This document shows, in pieces, positions 8,282 to 17,119 of a stretch of 64,000 nt of DNA. A program made the position numbers and the translations under genes. Each line of letters starts with the position of its first letter. The first letter of the stretch is position 1. Under the pieces are notes generated by a model. It did not search any database. It was given only the letters and a program-made list of their open reading frames with translations, and was not told the DNA's origin. Origin of the DNA: Ramlibacter henchirensis (GTDB lineage: Bacteria > Pseudomonadota > Gammaproteobacteria > Burkholderiales > Burkholderiaceae_C); assembly GCF_004682015.1 (NCBI RefSeq), contig NZ_SMLM01000001.1:2512096-2576095 (forward strand), read 5' to 3'.

Positions 8282-9799
8282 ATGGATCTCCTGACCAATC
8301 TCGCGCTGGGCTTCGGCGTCGCCTTCACGCCCATCAACCTGCTGTATTGCTTCATCGGCGTCGTGCTGGGCACCGCCATCGGCGTGCTGCCCGGCATCGG
8401 CCCGGTGGCCACCATCGCGATGCTGCTGCCGGCCACCTACGCGCTGCCGCCGGTGTCGGCGCTGATCATGCTGGCCGGCATCTATTACGGCGCGGCCTAC
8501 GGCGGCTCCACCACCGCCATCTTGGTCAACCTGCCGGGCGAATCGTCCTCGGTGGTCACGATCATCGACGGCTACCAGATGGCGCGCCAGGGCCGCGCCG
8601 GGCCGGCGCTCGCGGCCGCCGGCATCGGCTCGTTCTTCGCCGGCTCGGTCGCCACGCTCATCCTGGCGGCCTTCGCCGCACCGCTGACCGAGGTCGCCTT
8701 CAAGTTCGGCCCCGCCGAATACTTCTCGCTGATGGTGCTGGGCCTGATCGGCGCGGTGGTGCTGGCGTCCGGCTCGCTGATCAAGGCGGTCGCCATGATC
8801 CTGCTGGGCCTGCTGCTGGGCCTGATCGGCACGGACGTGAACTCCGGCGTGGCGCGCTATTCCTTCGACATCCCGGAACTGACCGACGGCCTGGGCTTCA
8901 TCGTGATCGCCATGGGCGTGTTCGGCTACGGGGAGATCATCTCCAACCTGGGCAAGCATGCCGACGAGCGCCAGGTCTTCACGGCCAAGGTGAGTGGCCT
9001 GTTCCCGACAAAGGAGGACTTCAAGCGCATGGCGCCCGCGATCCTGCGCGGCACCGCGCTGGGGTCCATGCTGGGCATCCTGCCCGGCGGCGGCGCGCTG
9101 CTGTCGGCCTTCGCGGCGTACACGATCGAGAAGAAGACCAAGCTCAAGCCGGGCGAGCTGCCGTTCGGCCGGGGCAACATCCGCGGCGTGGCGGCGCCCG
9201 AGGCGGCCAACAACGCCGGTTCGCAGACTTCGTTCATCCCGCTGCTCACGCTGGGCATCCCGCCCAACGCCGTGATGGCGCTGATGGTCGGCGCCATGAC
9301 CATCCACAACATCCAGCCGGGGCCGCAGGTGATGACCAGCAACCCGCAGCTGTTCTGGGGCCTGATCGCCTCGATGTGGATCGGCAACGCCATGCTGGTG
9401 ATCCTGAACCTGCCGCTGATCGGCATCTGGATCAAGCTGCTGACGGTGCCCTACCGCTGGCTGTTCCCGTCGATCGTGCTGTTCTGCGCCATCGGCGTCT
9501 ACTCCACGAACAACAACACCTGGGACATCTGGATGGTGGCGATCTTCGGCGTGATCGGCTACCTCTTCATCAAGCTCGGCGCCGAGCCGGCGCCCCTGCT
9601 GCTGGGCTTCATCCTGGGCCCGATGATGGAGGAGAACCTGCGCCGCGCGCTGCTGCTCTCGCGGGGCGACTGGTCGGTGTTCGTCAGCCGCCCGCTCTCG
9701 GCCGGCCTGCTGGGCGCCGCCCTGCTGCTGCTGATCATCGTGCTGCTGCCCTCGGTCAAGAAGCAGCGCGAGGACGTGTTCCACGAGGAAGAGGCCTGA
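8282..9799 (+). CDS. tctA: Tripartite tricarboxylate transporter large permease TctA
   Basis: 505 residues, about 11-12 membrane segments. It shows the TctA signatures: GVLPGIGPVATIAMLLP, GIYYGAAYGGSTTAIL with LPGESSS, and in the second half GILPGGGALLSAFAAY and an APEAANNAGSQTSFIPLLTLG segment. TctA forms the substrate pathway of TTT carriers in the inner membrane. It is coupled to tctB and followed by a strong hairpin, so the two form a short operon. The substrate cannot be deduced without the binding protein; an orphan Bug protein at 52.8 kb is one of many possible partners. Confidence 0.95.
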   Translation: MDLLTNLALGFGVAFTPINLLYCFIGVVLGTAIGVLPGIGPVATIAMLLPATYALPPVSALIMLAGIYYGAAYGGSTTAILVNLPGESSSVVTIIDGYQMARQGRAGPALAAAGIGSFFAGSVATLILAAFAAPLTEVAFKFGPAEYFSLMVLGLIGAVVLASGSLIKAVAMILLGLLLGLIGTDVNSGVARYSFDIPELTDGLGFIVIAMGVFGYGEIISNLGKHADERQVFTAKVSGLFPTKEDFKRMAPAILRGTALGSMLGILPGGGALLSAFAAYTIEKKTKLKPGELPFGRGNIRGVAAPEAANNAGSQTSFIPLLTLGIPPNAVMALMVGAMTIHNIQPGPQVMTSNPQLFWGLIASMWIGNAMLVILNLPLIGIWIKLLTVPYRWLFPSIVLFCAIGVYSTNNNTWDIWMVAIFGVIGYLFIKLGAEPAPLLLGFILGPMMEENLRRALLLSRGDWSVFVSRPLSAGLLGAALLLLIIVLLPSVKKQREDVFHEEEA

Positions 9800-9807
9800 G
9801 CGGCGCT

Positions 9808-9837
9808 CACCTGAAAACACTTCGTGTTTTCCAGGTG
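9808..9837 (+). terminator. Hairpin after tctA
   Basis: CACCTGAAAACAC and GTGTTTTCCAGGTG flank a TTC loop, a stem of 13 pairs with one bulged base, eight bases after the tctA stop. There is no T-run, so it is a weak intrinsic terminator or an mRNA-stabilising hairpin. Confidence 0.55.
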
Positions 9838-9849
9838 GTTCTGAACAGT

Positions 9850-9883
9850 TGATGATGGACCGGCGAAGCCGGATCCGTCATCA
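9850..9883. repeat. Second imperfect palindrome downstream of tctA
   Basis: TGATGATGGACCGGC, a GAA loop, then GCCGGATCCGTCATCA: an imperfect inverted repeat directly after the first hairpin. It may be a further termination or regulatory element ahead of the EamA gene. Confidence 0.45.
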
Positions 9884-9964
9884 AGAGGTGTCCGCGCTGC
9901 ATGTTTTTCCGCGCGGACCGTTCGACCTGAGGTCGTGGTAGGCGGCCCGCACGATCCGCCACCG

Positions 9965-10894
9965 ATGCGCACCAACACCGGCCTTGAAAGCCCGGCGTCC
10001 GCGGCTTCTGCACCGCGTCTCCTGCCAGGGCTGGCCTTTGCCGTCGCCGGCGCCATCACGTTCAGCGGCAAGGCCATCATCGTCAAGCTCGCCTACCGCT
10101 ACGGGGTGGATGCGGTCACGCTGATCATGCTGCGCATGCTGTTCGCGCTGCCGTTCTTCGCGGCGATGGCGTGGTGGGCCAGCCGCGGCAGGCCGCGCCT
10201 GCAGCCGCGCGACTGGCTTGGCGTGGTGGGGCTGGGCATCAGCGGCTACTACGTCTCCAGCTTCCTCGACTTCGTCGGGCTGCAGTACGTGACGGCATCG
10301 CTGGAGCGGCTGATCCTGTACCTCACGCCGACGCTGGTGCTGCTGCTCGGCTGGCTGCTGCACCGCAAGCCGTTCACCCGCACGCAGCTGGCCGGCATGG
10401 GCATCAGCTACGCGGGCGTGCTGCTGGTGTTCGGGCACGAGCTCGGGCTGCAAGGCGAGGGCACCTTGTTCGGCGCCACCCTGATCTTCATCAGCGCCGT
10501 AACGTACGCGATCTACCTGGTCTGCAGCGGCCAGCTGGTGCAGCGGCTTGGATCCCTGCGGCTGGTGGGGCTGGCGACATCCGTAGCGTGCCTGTGCTGC
10601 ATCGTGCAATTCCTGCTGCTGCGGCCCGTCGGCGCGGCGCTTTCGGTGGCGCCGCAGGTGGTGTGGCTGTCCTTGCTCAACGCCACGCTGTGCACGGCCG
10701 TGCCTGTGCTGCTGGTGATGATGGCCATCGAACGCATCGGCCCCGCGCTGTCGGCGCAGACGGGCATGGTCGGGCCGCTGTCCACCATCGCGATGGGCGC
10801 GCTCATCCTGGGCGAACCGTTCACGGGCTGGATCGTCGTGGGCACGGCCCTGGTGATCGCGGGCATCTTCGTCTTCACGCGCAGCGGCCGCTGA
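9965..10894 (+). CDS. EamA/DMT family transporter
   Basis: 309 residues from the ATG at 9965. About ten hydrophobic segments form two EamA repeats, with the usual FSGKAIIVKLAY start of helix 1 and a repeat-2 pattern (GPLSTIAMGALILGEPFTGW). These inner-membrane drug/metabolite transporters typically export amino acids or related metabolites. Nothing in the sequence fixes the substrate. It is one of three EamA genes in this window and stands alone between the tctBA pair and an SDR gene. Confidence 0.9.
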   Translation: MRTNTGLESPASAASAPRLLPGLAFAVAGAITFSGKAIIVKLAYRYGVDAVTLIMLRMLFALPFFAAMAWWASRGRPRLQPRDWLGVVGLGISGYYVSSFLDFVGLQYVTASLERLILYLTPTLVLLLGWLLHRKPFTRTQLAGMGISYAGVLLVFGHELGLQGEGTLFGATLIFISAVTYAIYLVCSGQLVQRLGSLRLVGLATSVACLCCIVQFLLLRPVGAALSVAPQVVWLSLLNATLCTAVPVLLVMMAIERIGPALSAQTGMVGPLSTIAMGALILGEPFTGWIVVGTALVIAGIFVFTRSGR

Positions 10895-10952
10895 CGGCCG
10901 CGCCGCGCGCCGACCGTATCATCCGGCGCTTCACCGTTAGCAGGACGTCGCC

Positions 10953-11750
10953 ATGGATCTGGGCATTTCGGGCAAGTGGGCGCTGGTGTGCGGCGCCAGC
11001 AAGGGACTGGGCTTCGGCTGCGCGCAGGCGCTTTCGCGCGAAGGCGTGAACGTGGTGATCGTCGCGCGAGGCCTGCCGGCGCTGCAGGAAGCGGCGGCGC
11101 GCCTTCAGGCCGACCCGCAGCGGCCGCAAGCCGCGAAAGTGGAATTCGTGGCGGCCGACATCACCAGCGCCGAAGGACGCGCCGCTGTGTTCACGCACCG
11201 CAAGGACTACGACATCGTCGTGACGAATGCCGGCGGGCCTCCGCCGGGGAGCTTCCGCGACTGGGACCGCCAGGCGTGGATCGACGCGCTCGACGCCAAC
11301 ATGCTCACGCCCATCGAGCTGATCAAGGCCACGGTCGACGGCATGGCGGCGCGCGGCTTCGGCCGCATCGTCAACATCACTTCGAGCGCGGTGAAGGCGC
11401 CGCTGGCGCTGCTGGGCCTGTCGAACGGCGCGCGCAGCGGCCTCACGGGCTTCGTCGCGGGCGTTGCGCGCATGACGGACGTGGCATCCCGCAACGTCAC
11501 CATCAACAACCTGCTGCCCGGCCCGTTCGACACCGACCGCCTGCGCAAGACCATGACGGAGGCCGCGCGCAAGGCGGGCCAGACGCTGGAGCAGGCGATG
11601 GATGCGAGGCGAAAGCTCGGCCCCGCGCAGCGCTTCGGAACGCCCGAGGAGTTCGGCGCGATCTGCGCCTTCCTGTGCAGCCAGCACGCGGGGTACATCG
11701 TGGGGCAGAACATCCTCGCGGACGGCGGCACCTACCCCGGCACCTACTGA
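10953..11750 (+). CDS. SDR family protein, beta-ketoacyl reductase-like with atypical catalytic site
   Basis: 265 residues. The nucleotide-binding motif is GASKGLG and the NAG motif is present (VVTNAGGPP). The catalytic serine (ITSSAV) is there, but 13 residues later, where the Tyr of YxxxK should be, the sequence reads LSNGARSGL, so both Tyr and Lys are missing. This matches the group of FabG-like SDR proteins that lack the standard tetrad. The chemistry may differ from ordinary ketoreduction. It ends just before the convergent GntR gene. Confidence 0.85.
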   Translation: MDLGISGKWALVCGASKGLGFGCAQALSREGVNVVIVARGLPALQEAAARLQADPQRPQAAKVEFVAADITSAEGRAAVFTHRKDYDIVVTNAGGPPPGSFRDWDRQAWIDALDANMLTPIELIKATVDGMAARGFGRIVNITSSAVKAPLALLGLSNGARSGLTGFVAGVARMTDVASRNVTINNLLPGPFDTDRLRKTMTEAARKAGQTLEQAMDARRKLGPAQRFGTPEEFGAICAFLCSQHAGYIVGQNILADGGTYPGTY

Positions 11751-11771
11751 GCGGACCTGGGCGGATCGCGG

Positions 11772-12500
11772 TCAGGCGGCCGCGATACCGGCGCCCGTTC
11801 CGTTGCGGCGACGCGCGGCCACGAAAGGCGAGTTGGCGGCGCTTTCAGGACTGATCGCGGCCATGTACGACTGCAGCGTGTCCTGGATGTGCAGCGCCAG
11901 GGCCTGCTGCGCCTCGGCGGGCGCTGCGTCCGCGATCAGGCGCACGATCGCGGCGTGGTTCTCCTGGCAGTGCCCGACCCGCTCGTTCTCCTCCGGCAGG
12001 CGCGCGCGCATGGCGGCGATCTTGGAGGAGATCAGCTGGTAGGCCTGCTTGAGATACGAGTTCTCGCAGTGATCGACGATGACCTGGTGGAACGACTGGT
12101 CGAGTGACGGGATCGCACGCCAGTCGCCGGCTTCGTGGGCCCGCGCCATCTGTGCCACGTTGGCCTGCAGCGCCGCAACGAGTTCGGCCCGGCGCTCGCG
12201 CATCGCGCCGGCGAGCGCCGCGACCTCCACGAACTCGCGGAAGCGGCAGATCTCCTCGACCTCGCGCGTTGAAAGCGAGAACACGAAGGTGCCGCGCTGC
12301 GGCTGGATGTCGATCAGGCCGTCCACGCGCAGCCGCAGCAGCGCCTCCCGCACGGGCGTCTTACTGATGCCGAGTTGCGCGGCGAGCGAAGCCTCGGAGA
12401 GCTGCTCGCCCAGCCCGATCTGGCCGCTCACGATGAGCTGCCGGATGCTGTCGTGAGCAAGGTCCGTCAGGGACTTGGGGCGTTCCAGAAACCGCTGCAT
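11772..12500 (-). CDS. GntR family transcriptional regulator, FCD domain
   Basis: 242 residues. An N-terminal winged helix (IRQLIVSGQIGLGEQLSEAS, then LGISKTPVREALLRLRVDGL) is followed by an all-helical FCD ligand-binding domain with the D-x3-H, H and H metal-site pattern (DQSFHQVI, ENHAAIV, LALHIQD). FadR-type GntR regulators usually repress neighbouring catabolic genes until a small carboxylate or sugar acid binds. It is divergent from the TRAP-RraA-kinase-SDR-cupin operon and is probably its regulator. The C-terminus is basic and alanine-rich. Confidence 0.9.
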   Translation of the reverse strand: MQRFLERPKSLTDLAHDSIRQLIVSGQIGLGEQLSEASLAAQLGISKTPVREALLRLRVDGLIDIQPQRGTFVFSLSTREVEEICRFREFVEVAALAGAMRERRAELVAALQANVAQMARAHEAGDWRAIPSLDQSFHQVIVDHCENSYLKQAYQLISSKIAAMRARLPEENERVGHCQENHAAIVRLIADAAPAEAQQALALHIQDTLQSYMAAISPESAANSPFVAARRRNGTGAGIAAA

Positions 12501-12637
12501 GAGAGTCGGGCGTTGATCTCCACTTGGGCTGCCGAGGATAAGGGCAGCGACACCGCTTCAGGGTTAACCAGCATCGCGAATCTGAGATATTAGATACGAT
12601 ACACCGCTTCCCTGCCGCACACAACTGGAGACAGCCC
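12501..12637. promoter_or_regulatory. Divergent promoter region, GntR / TRAP operon
   Basis: 137 bases between divergent starts. A short AT-rich tract at 12581-12603 contains GATAC twice as a direct repeat (12593-12602) and TATTAGATA. This is the likely place for the GntR operator and the TRAP operon promoter, although I see no clean palindrome. CTGGAG at 12624-12629 is the ribosome binding site for the TTG-started dctQ. Confidence 0.45.
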
Positions 12638-13168
12638 TTGGACGCACCGGTCCTGACCGCGCCGCCGAACCGGTGGGAGCAGCGGTTCATCGCGGCCAAC
12701 AAGGCGGTACTGGTGGTGCTTCTCGCACTCATGTCCGTGCTGGTGATCCTGAATGTGATCACCCGCTACGCCTTCTCCTACTCCTTCACCTGGGTGGAGG
12801 AAGTCACCCGCTACATGATGATCTGGGCCACCTTCCTGGGAGCCGGACTGGCGCTTCGGGTCGGTGGGCACATTGCCATCGACACCCTGCCGAATGCCTT
12901 GCCGGCCGGGCCGGCCCGATGGGTGCGGTCGCTGATCGTCGCAGTGATCGCCGCATCGCTGCTGGCCGTGATCTGGCTCGGCATCGAGTACGCGGAGTTC
13001 GGCTGGGAGCAGGAGACACCGGTGCTCAACTGGTCCTTTGGCAAGGTCTACCTGGCCATTCCCGTGGGCGCCGCGCTCATGCTCGTGCACCTGTTCTTCG
13101 TCGCCCCGCGCTGGATCCGCTCCGGCGAGTGGGAGCGGATCGAAGGCTTCGACCCGCAAGCCCTTTAG
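12638..13168 (+). CDS. TRAP transporter small permease (DctQ family)
   Basis: 176 residues from a TTG start at 12638 with CTGGAG nine bases upstream. Four membrane helices are visible. The conserved DctQ segment FTWVEEVTRYMMIWATFLGAG with RVGGHI after it is present. The subunit joins DctM in the inner membrane to form the TRAP carrier, which uses a sodium gradient and a periplasmic binding protein. The dctM start lies 12 bases downstream. Confidence 0.93.
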   Translation: MDAPVLTAPPNRWEQRFIAANKAVLVVLLALMSVLVILNVITRYAFSYSFTWVEEVTRYMMIWATFLGAGLALRVGGHIAIDTLPNALPAGPARWVRSLIVAVIAASLLAVIWLGIEYAEFGWEQETPVLNWSFGKVYLAIPVGAALMLVHLFFVAPRWIRSGEWERIEGFDPQAL

Positions 13169-13180
13169 GAGCGAAAGCCC

Positions 13181-14464
13181 GTGAGCGCCGTCCTGGGGGG
13201 AGTGTTCGTCGGCCTGATGGTGCTGGGTGCGCCGATCGCCTTCGCCATGCTGGTCGCCGGCTTCGTGGCCGTGTGGGTCAAGCCGGGCCTGAGTGCGCTG
13301 GTGGTGATCCAGAACCTGTTCAGCGGACTGGACAGCTTCCCGCTGATGGCCATCCCGTTCTTCATCCTGGCGGCGGAGCTGATGTCGGGCGGCGCTCTCA
13401 CCGACGTGCTGCTGCACTTCGCGGCGCGCCTGGTGGGGCGGCACCGGGGCGGCCTCGGCCACGCCAACATCCTGACCCTCACCTTCTTTTCGGGCATCAG
13501 CGGCTCGGCGCTGGCCGATGCGGCCGGCCCCGGCGCGATGCTGATCCGGATGATGAAGAAGGCCGGCTACAGCGACGCGTACGCGGCGGCGCTCACCGCA
13601 TCGACCGCCATCGTCGGCCCGATCATCCCGCCCTCGATCATCATGATCATCTACGCCCTGACGGACAACAGCGTCACCGTCACGGGCCTGTTCCTCGCGG
13701 GCATCGTCCCCGGCGTGTTGATCGCACTCTCGCTCGCCGTGGTGAACCACATCGTCAGTGCGAAGCGCAACTACCGCAGCGCGCCCGAGGAGACGCTGCC
13801 GCTCACCCGCCTGTTCGTGCGCGCGCTGCCCGCGCTGCTGCTGCCCTTCATCATCCTTGGCGGCATCCATTCCGGCGTCTTCACGCCCACGGAAGCTTCG
13901 GCCGCCGCCGTGCTGTACGCGTTGCTGGTCGGCCGTTTCGTGTACGGCACGCTGCAGTGGAGCATGCTGCCCGCCATCCTGTTCCGCACCGCGCTGATGA
14001 CGTCGTCCGTGCTCTTCATCGTCGCCACCTCGGCGGTGTTCGCCTGGGTGCTGACGGTGGGGCAGATCCCGCAGACGGTGGCCGGCTGGATCGCAGGCAT
14101 GCAGCTCTCGCCCACCATGCTGCTGCTCGCGATCAACGTGCTGCTGCTGGTCGTCGGCATCTTCATCGAGCCCCTGCCCGGCGTGATGATCATGGTGCCG
14201 ATCCTCGCGCCGCTGGCCGACGCGGCCGGCCTGAATCCGCTGCACTTCGCGATCGTGGTGATCGTCAACCTGACCTTGGGGATGATCACGCCGCCCGTGG
14301 GCGGGCTGCTCTTCGTCACCTCCATCGTCTCGGGCGTCCAGATGGGCCCGATGGTTCGCGAGGCGCGGCCCATGCTGGTCGCACTGTTGATCGTGCTGGC
14401 GCTTCTCACTTTCTTCCCCGTGCTGTCGACCTGGCTGCCGGGCCTGCTGGGCTACAGGAACTGA
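13181..14464 (+). CDS. TRAP transporter large permease (DctM family)
   Basis: 427 residues from a GTG start, with AGGAGCGAAAG in front. It has about 11-12 hydrophobic segments and DctM hallmarks: LMAIPFFILAAELMSGG, an HANILTLTFFSGISGSALAD helical hairpin, IGPIIPPS-type and VMIMVPILAPLADAAG loops, and a MITPPVGGLLFV segment. This is the ion-coupled transport channel of the TRAP system. It lies between dctQ and dctP in the same operon. Confidence 0.95.
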   Translation: MSAVLGGVFVGLMVLGAPIAFAMLVAGFVAVWVKPGLSALVVIQNLFSGLDSFPLMAIPFFILAAELMSGGALTDVLLHFAARLVGRHRGGLGHANILTLTFFSGISGSALADAAGPGAMLIRMMKKAGYSDAYAAALTASTAIVGPIIPPSIIMIIYALTDNSVTVTGLFLAGIVPGVLIALSLAVVNHIVSAKRNYRSAPEETLPLTRLFVRALPALLLPFIILGGIHSGVFTPTEASAAAVLYALLVGRFVYGTLQWSMLPAILFRTALMTSSVLFIVATSAVFAWVLTVGQIPQTVAGWIAGMQLSPTMLLLAINVLLLVVGIFIEPLPGVMIMVPILAPLADAAGLNPLHFAIVVIVNLTLGMITPPVGGLLFVTSIVSGVQMGPMVREARPMLVALLIVLALLTFFPVLSTWLPGLLGYRN

Positions 14465-14498
14465 GCCCGTCCACGTTTTTTTCGAAGGAGACCCCACC

Positions 14499-15518
14499 AT
14501 GACGACACGTCGAATCTCCCTGCTCGCCCTGGCGGCGGCGCTCTGCGCCGGTGCCGCGAGCTTTCCGGCCCACGCGCAGAAGGTGATGAAGTACGCCCAC
14601 TTCCAGCCGGGCAAGAGCGACCAGCCCAAGCACGCCGCGGCGGTCGCATTCAAGGAGCACGTGGAGAAGTCCACCAACGGCTCGGTGAAGGTGGAGATCT
14701 ACCCGGCCGGCCAGCTGGGGACCGCGCAGCAGATGATGGAAGGCCTGCGCCTGGGCTCCATCGAGATGGCGGTGGTGCACGACGGCGGCATCCCCGGCGT
14801 CTACAAGACGTTCAACATCTTCGGCCTGCCCTTCGTGTTCGACAACCACGACCACGCCTACCGCGTGCTGGACGGCCAGTTCGGCAAGGAACTCGCCGAG
14901 GACATGCGCAAGAAGACCGGCATCCGCCTGATGGCCTATGCGGACAACGGCATCCGCCACTTCACCAACAGCAAGCGCGCGATCAAGAGCCCCGAGGACA
15001 TGAAGGGCCTGAAGATGCGCGTGCAGCCCAGCCCGGTGTTCGTCAAGCTGGTCGAGTCGCTCGGCGCCAGCCCCACCGCGATCGATTGGGGTGAGCTGCC
15101 CGCCGCGCTCGCGCAAGGCACCGCCGACGGCCAGGAGAACGGCGTGACCAACATCCTCGCGGCCAGCCTCTACCAGCACCAGAAGCACGTCACGCTGGAC
15201 GGCCACGTCTACAGCCTGCATGCCTACCTGGTCAGCGACCGCTTCTACAACGGCCTGTCCGCCACGGAGAAGAAGGCCGTGGACGAGGGCGTGGAGAAGG
15301 CCAAGAAGATCCACCGCGACATGACGCGCGAGCAGGACCTCTCGGCCAAGAAGGTGCTGGCCGAGAAGGGCATGACCGTCACCGAGCTCAGCGCCGCCGA
15401 GATCGACAAGTTCCGCCAGGCCTCGCAGCCGGCCGTGCGCAAATACCTTGAGGCGGACGTCAGCAAGGAGTGGACCGAGAAGCTCCTGGCCGCCGCGAAC
15501 GGCAGCCGCAAGCAGTGA
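14499..15518 (+). CDS. TRAP transporter substrate-binding protein (DctP family)
   Basis: 339 residues with AAGGAG before the ATG. A signal peptide ends near AHA-Q at residue 26 and has an RR pair at positions 4-5. The mature protein follows the DctP/SiaP pattern: PGKSDQPKHAA, a QLGTAQQMMEGLRLGSIEM stretch, and the GLKMRVQPSP segment bearing the arginine that normally clamps a substrate carboxylate. A DWGELPAALAQGTADGQENG segment follows. It delivers a carboxylate, probably a sugar acid judging by the neighbouring kinase, to DctQM. Confidence 0.94.
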   Translation: MTTRRISLLALAAALCAGAASFPAHAQKVMKYAHFQPGKSDQPKHAAAVAFKEHVEKSTNGSVKVEIYPAGQLGTAQQMMEGLRLGSIEMAVVHDGGIPGVYKTFNIFGLPFVFDNHDHAYRVLDGQFGKELAEDMRKKTGIRLMAYADNGIRHFTNSKRAIKSPEDMKGLKMRVQPSPVFVKLVESLGASPTAIDWGELPAALAQGTADGQENGVTNILAASLYQHQKHVTLDGHVYSLHAYLVSDRFYNGLSATEKKAVDEGVEKAKKIHRDMTREQDLSAKKVLAEKGMTVTELSAAEIDKFRQASQPAVRKYLEADVSKEWTEKLLAAANGSRKQ

Positions 15519-15528
15519 CGCGAAGCAC

Positions 15529-16176
15529 ATGAAGGACATCATCGAAGGACTGCGCGAGGTCGCCGTCGCCTCCGTCGCCGACGCCGTGGACAAGGTCTGC
15601 GGCAAGCGTGGCTACATGGACGAGTGCATCAAGCCGCGCATCAACGACAAGCGCGTGGTCGGCCCCGCCGCCACCGTGCTGGAAGCGGCAACCGACGAGT
15701 TCCTGCCGCCGCAGCATGCGCTGGACCTGATCGACGAAGCGCCGGCCGGCAGCGTCATCGTCATCGCGATCCAGGGCGGTGAACCGGACGTGGCCGTCTG
15801 GGGCGGCCTGATGACGGCGGGCGCGTTCGCCAACGAGCACGCCGGCGCCATCCTCGACGGCGGCGTGCGCGACCTGGCGGAGATCCGCCGCGACTACGAC
15901 TTTCCCGTCTTCGCGCGCTCGGTGAGCCCCGGCACCACGCTCGGCCGCTACAAGACCGTGGCTTCGCAGGTGCCCGTGGAAGTGGGCGGCGTGATCGTCC
16001 ATCCGGGCGACATCATCGTGGCCGACATCGACGGCGTGGTCGTCGTGCCGAAGGACAAGGCCAAGGAAGTGCTGGCCATGTCGCGCGAGATCGACCAGCG
16101 CGAACTCGAGCAGGCCAAGCTGATCGTGGCCGAGAAATCGCTGCGCAAGGGCCTGGCCAAGTACGGGCGGATCTGA
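15529..16176 (+). CDS. RraA family protein (HMG/CHA aldolase-like)
   Basis: 215 residues from the ATG at 15529, ten bases after dctP. It shows the RraA/aldolase-fold signatures: GPAATV, a GDxx-like AIQGGEPDVAVWGGLM region and DGGVRDLAEI, which bears the Arg-Asp pair of the class II pyruvate aldolases of this family. Members near catabolic genes are usually 4-hydroxy-4-methyl-2-oxoglutarate aldolase or oxaloacetate decarboxylase-type enzymes, not inhibitors of RNase E. Position inside this operon supports a role cleaving a keto acid. The true substrate is unknown. Confidence 0.85.
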   Translation: MKDIIEGLREVAVASVADAVDKVCGKRGYMDECIKPRINDKRVVGPAATVLEAATDEFLPPQHALDLIDEAPAGSVIVIAIQGGEPDVAVWGGLMTAGAFANEHAGAILDGGVRDLAEIRRDYDFPVFARSVSPGTTLGRYKTVASQVPVEVGGVIVHPGDIIVADIDGVVVVPKDKAKEVLAMSREIDQRELEQAKLIVAEKSLRKGLAKYGRI

Positions 16177-16180
16177 GCGC

Positions 16181-17119
16181 ATGGCGCAGCAGGCTGCTCC
16201 GGTGGACGTGCTCGCCCTTGGCGAGGCGATGGTGGAGTTCAACCAGACCGGCGAAGGCGGCGGGCGGCTCTACCTCCAGGGCTTCGGCGGCGACACGTCC
16301 AACTTCGCCATCGCCGCGGCGCGCCAGGGGGCGCGGGCGGGTTTCGTGTCCGCGCTGGGCAGCGACGAGCACGGACGCACGCTGCGCGCGCTGTGGGACC
16401 GCGAGCGCGTGGACCACTCCGGCGTGCGCACCGATCCCTCCGCGTACACCGCCGTTTACTTCGTCACGCACGACGAGCGCGGCCACCACTTCGACTTCAT
16501 GCGCGCCGGTTCGGCCGCGAGCCGCATGCAGCCGGCCGACCTGCCGCGCGACAGCATCGCGGCGGCGCGCGTGCTGCACCTTTCCGGCATCAGCCTCGCC
16601 ATCTCGGCGTCGGCCTGCGACACCGCTTATGCGGCGATCGACATCGCGCGGAACGCCGGCGTGCAGGTCTCCTTCGACACCAACCTGCGCCTGAAGCTCT
16701 GGGGCGTGGACCGCGCCCGCGCCGTGATGACGGATGTCATGAAGCGCTGCGACATCTGCCTGCCCAGCCTGGACGACGTCGCGGCCATCAGCGGCCTGCG
16801 CGATCCCGACGCGCTGGTCGACTGGTGCCTCGGGCTGGGCGCGAAGATCGTGGCCTTGAAGCTCGGGCATGAAGGCGCCGTGGTCGCCGATGCGCATCAG
16901 CGGCACCGCATCGCGCCGCACCCGTGCAAGGTCGTGGACGCCACCGGAGCGGGCGACACGTTCGGCGGCGCATTCATTGCGCGCCTGCTGGCGGGCGACG
17001 CCCTGCCAACGGCGGGGCGTTATGCATCCGTGGCGGCGGCGCTGTCCACCGAAGGCTATGGCGCGGTGGAACCGATCCCGACCGCCGATCGCGTGCGTGC
17101 GGCCATGGAGGCGCGATGA
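16181..17119 (+). CDS. PfkB family carbohydrate kinase, 2-keto-3-deoxygluconate kinase-like
   Basis: 312 residues. The N-terminal LALGEAMVEF and GGDTSNFAIAAARQGA segments are the substrate-binding start of PfkB kinases. DTNLRLKLW at about 165 is characteristic of KDG kinases. The C-terminal DATGAGDTFGGAF motif carries the catalytic aspartate and anion hole. KDG kinase phosphorylates 2-keto-3-deoxygluconate for the Entner-Doudoroff-like route. It starts four bases after the RraA-like gene and overlaps the next gene at ATGA. A related keto sugar acid as substrate is equally possible. Confidence 0.88.
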   Translation: MAQQAAPVDVLALGEAMVEFNQTGEGGGRLYLQGFGGDTSNFAIAAARQGARAGFVSALGSDEHGRTLRALWDRERVDHSGVRTDPSAYTAVYFVTHDERGHHFDFMRAGSAASRMQPADLPRDSIAAARVLHLSGISLAISASACDTAYAAIDIARNAGVQVSFDTNLRLKLWGVDRARAVMTDVMKRCDICLPSLDDVAAISGLRDPDALVDWCLGLGAKIVALKLGHEGAVVADAHQRHRIAPHPCKVVDATGAGDTFGGAFIARLLAGDALPTAGRYASVAAALSTEGYGAVEPIPTADRVRAAMEAR

